Source: Rhodoplanes serenus (GTDB lineage: Bacteria > Pseudomonadota > Alphaproteobacteria > Rhizobiales > Xanthobacteraceae). Taken from it: 34,818 nucleotides of DNA. The first letter of the stretch is position 1. Each line of letters starts with the position of its first letter. Shown in pieces: positions 32,408-34,818 of the stretch. The notes under the pieces were generated by a model that was not told the DNA's origin, searched no databases, and worked only from the letters and a program-made list of their open reading frames with translations. The DNA is taken from assembly GCA_945897515.1 (NCBI GenBank), contig CAMDFO010000047.1, forward strand, positions 1 through 34,818, written 5' to 3'. The position numbers were made by a program, and so were the translations under genes.

Positions 32408-33101
32408 GAGCGGTCCCGCCGATGATGCCGATGGTGACCAGGGCCGCGAGCACCGGAAGCTCCGGCATCACCCAGCCGAACGGCAGGGTCGCGAGGCCCG
32501 CAAGCGCGCAGCTCAACGAAAAATAGAACACGATCGACGACGTGGTTTCAGTCTCGATCAGGCGACGGGTCTGGACGACCGATCCGGCGTTGGTCACCGC
32601 CGCCATCAGCGCACAGGCCGCGCCGACCGTTGCGGTCGCTGCGGCAGCACCACCGGCGGTGAACTGCTCGAAATCGAGATAGGGCCATAGCATCACGAGC
32701 ACGCCAAGAAAGCCGATGCCGACGGCCGACCAACGATAGATCCGCACCCGCTCGCCGAGGAAGAACGCCGCAAACGCCACAGTGATGAGCGGGGCGGCGA
32801 ATGAGATCGCGGTGGCATCGACCAGCGGCAACCGCGCCACCGCGGCGAAGCTGAGGAACATGCCGGCGACGCTGATCACACCGCGGCCGAGATGGCCGAG
32901 CGGCCGGCGCGTGATCACGGCAGCCGCAAGCTCGTTCCGCCAGGCATAGACGAGCACGACCGGCAGGACGGCGCAGGCAGCACGGAAGAACACCACCTGC
33001 CCCAGCGGAACGGTTTCGCTGACGTAGCGGACCATCGCCGACATCACGACAAACAGAACCAGGGAAATCAGCTTGGCGGTGATGGCCTTGACGAGATTCA
33101 T
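32408..33101 (-). pseudogene. 5' fragment of IS-disrupted DMT (EamA) transporter
   Basis: Starting at ATG 33101, this fragment encodes about 231 residues and the first seven to eight membrane helices of a DMT/EamA transporter (MNLVKAITAKLISLVLFVVM, RWSAVGIGFLGVLVMLWPY). It is interrupted after IGIIGGTAHII. Translation would run on into the IS for about 50 nonsense residues to a stop at 32247. Joined with 29353-29583 (one target copy kept) it forms a 310-residue open frame of normal family length. The original product would be an inner-membrane drug/metabolite exporter with unknown substrate. Confidence 0.93.
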
Positions 33102-33211
33102 GTCTCACTCAGTTTGCCGTCGCCCCGACGCGGCCGCGGGAAGAATTCCCCGAACCTGGCGCGCCTCCTCCGAGGCTGCCAGCTTGGCCGGGCTTGGACT
33201 TCAGGCTGAGG

Positions 33212-34129
33212 CTATTTTTTCTCCGGTCGTTTCGGCCCTTCGACGGCGGGCAGCGACTTGACGTAGATCGCCATCGCGGCACGGTCTTCGGCGCTGAGCT
33301 GGCTGGTGTTGCCGACGACCTTTCCCATGTTGCCGCCGACGGTGTCGCTGTCGCGGTTCTCACCGGTTTCGAGCAGCTTCGTGATATCCTCCAACGACCA
33401 GGAACTCAGTCCGTGCTGCGTGATGTTCGGCACCCAGCCCTCACCCTCCGGATCGGGGCCACCGGCAAAGCGCTGACCCGCGATGATGCCGCCCAGCATG
33501 TTGCGCGGGCTGTGACATTCGGCGCAATGGCCCGGTCCATTCACGAGATAGGCGCCGCGATTCCACTCCGCGGGTTTGCCCGGGTCGGGCTTGAACGGCT
33601 CGCCGTCGAGGAACAGCAGCTTCCATCCCCCCAGCGTGCGCCGGATGTTGAACGGAAATCCGAGGTCGTGATCGCGCACCCTGCCCTGCATCGGCGTCAG
33701 CGTCTTGATGAAGGCGAACAGGTCGCGCAGGTCAGCCTGGGTCATGCGCTGATACGAGGTGTAGGGAAACGCCGGATAATAATGCCGCCCGTCCGGCGAG
33801 GTGCCCTTCACCATGGCGGTGACGAAATCCGCCTCGCTCCAGCGTCCGATGCCGTCGATCGGATCGGGGGAAATGTTGGGCACGTAAAAGGTGCCGAACG
33901 GCGATTTCAATCCCAGTCCGCCGCCGAGCCGGAGCTTTTCATCCTGGTTGGGCGTGGCATGGCACGACGAACAGCCGCCGGCGAAGAACACCGTCCGGCC
34001 CTTAGTGGCATCAGGGGTATGGGAGCCCAGGGCGCTCGCCGGAACCGTGCCGGGCGCGGTCAGGAACCAGAAGGCGGCCAGTCCGAGCACGGCGGCCGCA
34101 ACCGCCAGAATGACAAGCTTGCGCAGCAT
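33212..34129 (-). CDS. Di-haem cytochrome c, membrane-anchored
   Basis: A 305-residue protein with an N-terminal anchor or signal helix (about 4-24) and two class I cytochrome c domains, with haem sites CSSCH at 53-57 and CAECH at 202-206. The segments LKSPFGTFYVPNISPD, HYYPAFPYTSY, GAYLVNGPGHCAECHSPRN and GWVPNITQHGLSSWS are shared with cytochrome subunits of membrane alcohol/aldehyde/gluconate dehydrogenases, although those have three haems. It would carry electrons in the periplasm to the respiratory chain. No dehydrogenase partner is visible. GGAGG stands ahead of the ATG. A second cytochrome gene lies upstream, and the DMT gene begins 110 bases downstream. Confidence 0.9.
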   Translation of the reverse strand: MLRKLVILAVAAAVLGLAAFWFLTAPGTVPASALGSHTPDATKGRTVFFAGGCSSCHATPNQDEKLRLGGGLGLKSPFGTFYVPNISPDPIDGIGRWSEADFVTAMVKGTSPDGRHYYPAFPYTSYQRMTQADLRDLFAFIKTLTPMQGRVRDHDLGFPFNIRRTLGGWKLLFLDGEPFKPDPGKPAEWNRGAYLVNGPGHCAECHSPRNMLGGIIAGQRFAGGPDPEGEGWVPNITQHGLSSWSLEDITKLLETGENRDSDTVGGNMGKVVGNTSQLSAEDRAAMAIYVKSLPAVEGPKRPEKK

Positions 34130-34186
34130 CGAAAGCCTCCTCGAAGGCTGATCCTTGTCACGTCACGGCCGTTCTGAAAAGCACAA

Positions 34187-34245
34187 GGGCGGCGCGCCCG
34201 GTGGACACGCCGCCCCCAAAACCTGACCGGGCGCCCCGCGCCCGG
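34187..34245 (-). terminator. Possible double-hairpin terminator after the cytochrome c' gene
   Basis: Two GC-rich dyads lie between the cytochrome genes: 34227-34245 (8-bp arms, CCGGGCGC) and 34187-34194 with 34208-34215 (GGGCGGCG arms, 13-base loop). On the minus strand the second is followed by TTGTGCTTTT, which is consistent with a terminator though not a perfect one. Confidence 0.5.
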
Positions 34246-34254
34246 CTCAAACGA

Positions 34255-34686
34255 TCAACCCTTCTTGCGCCAAGCGTCGTGGCAACTGCCACAATTGCGT
34301 CCGACCTCGGACATGGACGCTTTGAAGCTATCAAGGTCCTTGGTCTTGGCAGCCGCCGCCTTGGCATCAGCGCCGAATTTGGCGACGGCGGCGTTGAATT
34401 CGGCCTTCTTCTCCCAGATTACCGGCAAAGCACGCGTGTCTCCGGTCTTGGAATTGTCGGGGAACAGGGCCGGAAATTTGGCAGCCGTGTCTTGGTAGGC
34501 CGCAAGCACCTTCTGGGCCGTCTCGTTGTTGTAGGGTCGCTTGCCGTCCATCATTTCCCGGGCGATGCGTCCCTCGTCGCTGTTGCTCTTCATCAAGGCT
34601 TTACGTGCGGCAATCGGATCCTGTTGCGCGGTCACGGCGGTCACGCCGATCACCAGCGCAGTGGCTGCTAGCACCATACGAAGCAT
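34255..34686 (-). CDS. Cytochrome c'/c-556-like protein
   Basis: A 143-residue protein with a signal peptide (MLRMVLAATALVIGVTAVTAQ) and a single haem site CGSCH at 132-136 close to the C-terminus, the class II cytochrome c layout of a four-helix bundle. RKALMKSNSDEG near the mature N-terminus supplies Met32, which could be the axial ligand of a low-spin c-556; cytochrome c' proper lacks such a ligand. It is periplasmic, with a role in electron transfer or NO binding. GGGGAG precedes the ATG. It is followed by the di-haem cytochrome gene on the same strand, beyond possible hairpins. Confidence 0.9.
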   Translation of the reverse strand: MLRMVLAATALVIGVTAVTAQQDPIAARKALMKSNSDEGRIAREMMDGKRPYNNETAQKVLAAYQDTAAKFPALFPDNSKTGDTRALPVIWEKKAEFNAAVAKFGADAKAAAAKTKDLDSFKASMSEVGRNCGSCHDAWRKKG

Positions 34687-34818
34687 GAAATTCTCCCCTC
34701 GTTTGTTCGTGGGCGATCAGCCCGCTTCTGGAAAGTGGCTGGACTTGGCCGAGGACGATGACGGGCTCTTTTGGGCGGCTTGGCCGTCGTTGTGGAACCC
34801 CGGTTCTATGTTGTTATT

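Overview
The window looks like chromosomal DNA of a high-GC alphaproteobacterium of the Bradyrhizobium/Rhodopseudomonas group. The reasons are the GC-rich code, a growth-pole-ring (GPR/RgsE-like) giant coiled-coil protein typical of polar-growing Rhizobiales, several orphan Bug-family substrate-binding proteins, and palindromic intergenic repeats of the kind I associate with Bradyrhizobium. The genus is inference; the order is better supported. No rRNA, tRNA or CRISPR was recognised.

Layout. 1-3064: a truncated glutathione S-transferase gene behind a Bug-type binding protein, then a hot-dog thioesterase, a 2Fe-2S ferredoxin and an orphan Hpt phosphotransfer protein. 3607-8460: a 1617-residue membrane-anchored coiled-coil protein built of 11-residue repeats, the best candidate for a GPR/RgsE polar growth organiser. 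It converges, across a strong terminator, on an mlaEFD lipid-transport operon (8541-11556). 11658-15700: a dipeptide epimerase followed by three tandem Bug binding proteins with no permease. 16064-20449: a small ClpP-fold-like secreted protein, an MFS transporter, a Pro/Ala/Glu-rich protein, a threonine dehydratase-like enzyme and a PilZ protein. 20600-24109: a basic secreted protein, a 56-residue zinc-ribbon-like protein that is easy to overlook, palindromic repeats, an atypical SDR, an FAH-family enzyme and an outer-membrane protein gene broken by a deletion/frameshift.

24368-27810: a TPP-riboswitch-controlled thiamine salvage operon thiM-thiE-thiD, with a TRAP-type binding protein closely behind it. 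The aptamer's closing stem pairs with the region just before and including the first base of the thiM start codon. 27977-29315: a secreted polysaccharide deacetylase and a stand-alone Lrp/AsnC ligand-binding (RAM) domain. 29353-33101: a DMT (EamA) transporter gene split by a complete 2808-bp IS66-family element (29592-32399) with an 8-bp target duplication. Removing the element and one duplicate restores a 310-residue open frame exactly. The IS carries tnpA, tnpB, tnpC and an extra small ORF. 33212-34686: a di-haem cytochrome c and a cytochrome c'/c-556-like protein.

The observations most worth a second look are the GPR-like hendecad protein, the thiM riboswitch geometry and its TRAP-protein neighbour, the IS66 insertion with its passenger ORF, the 56-aa CxxC protein and the deleted porin gene.
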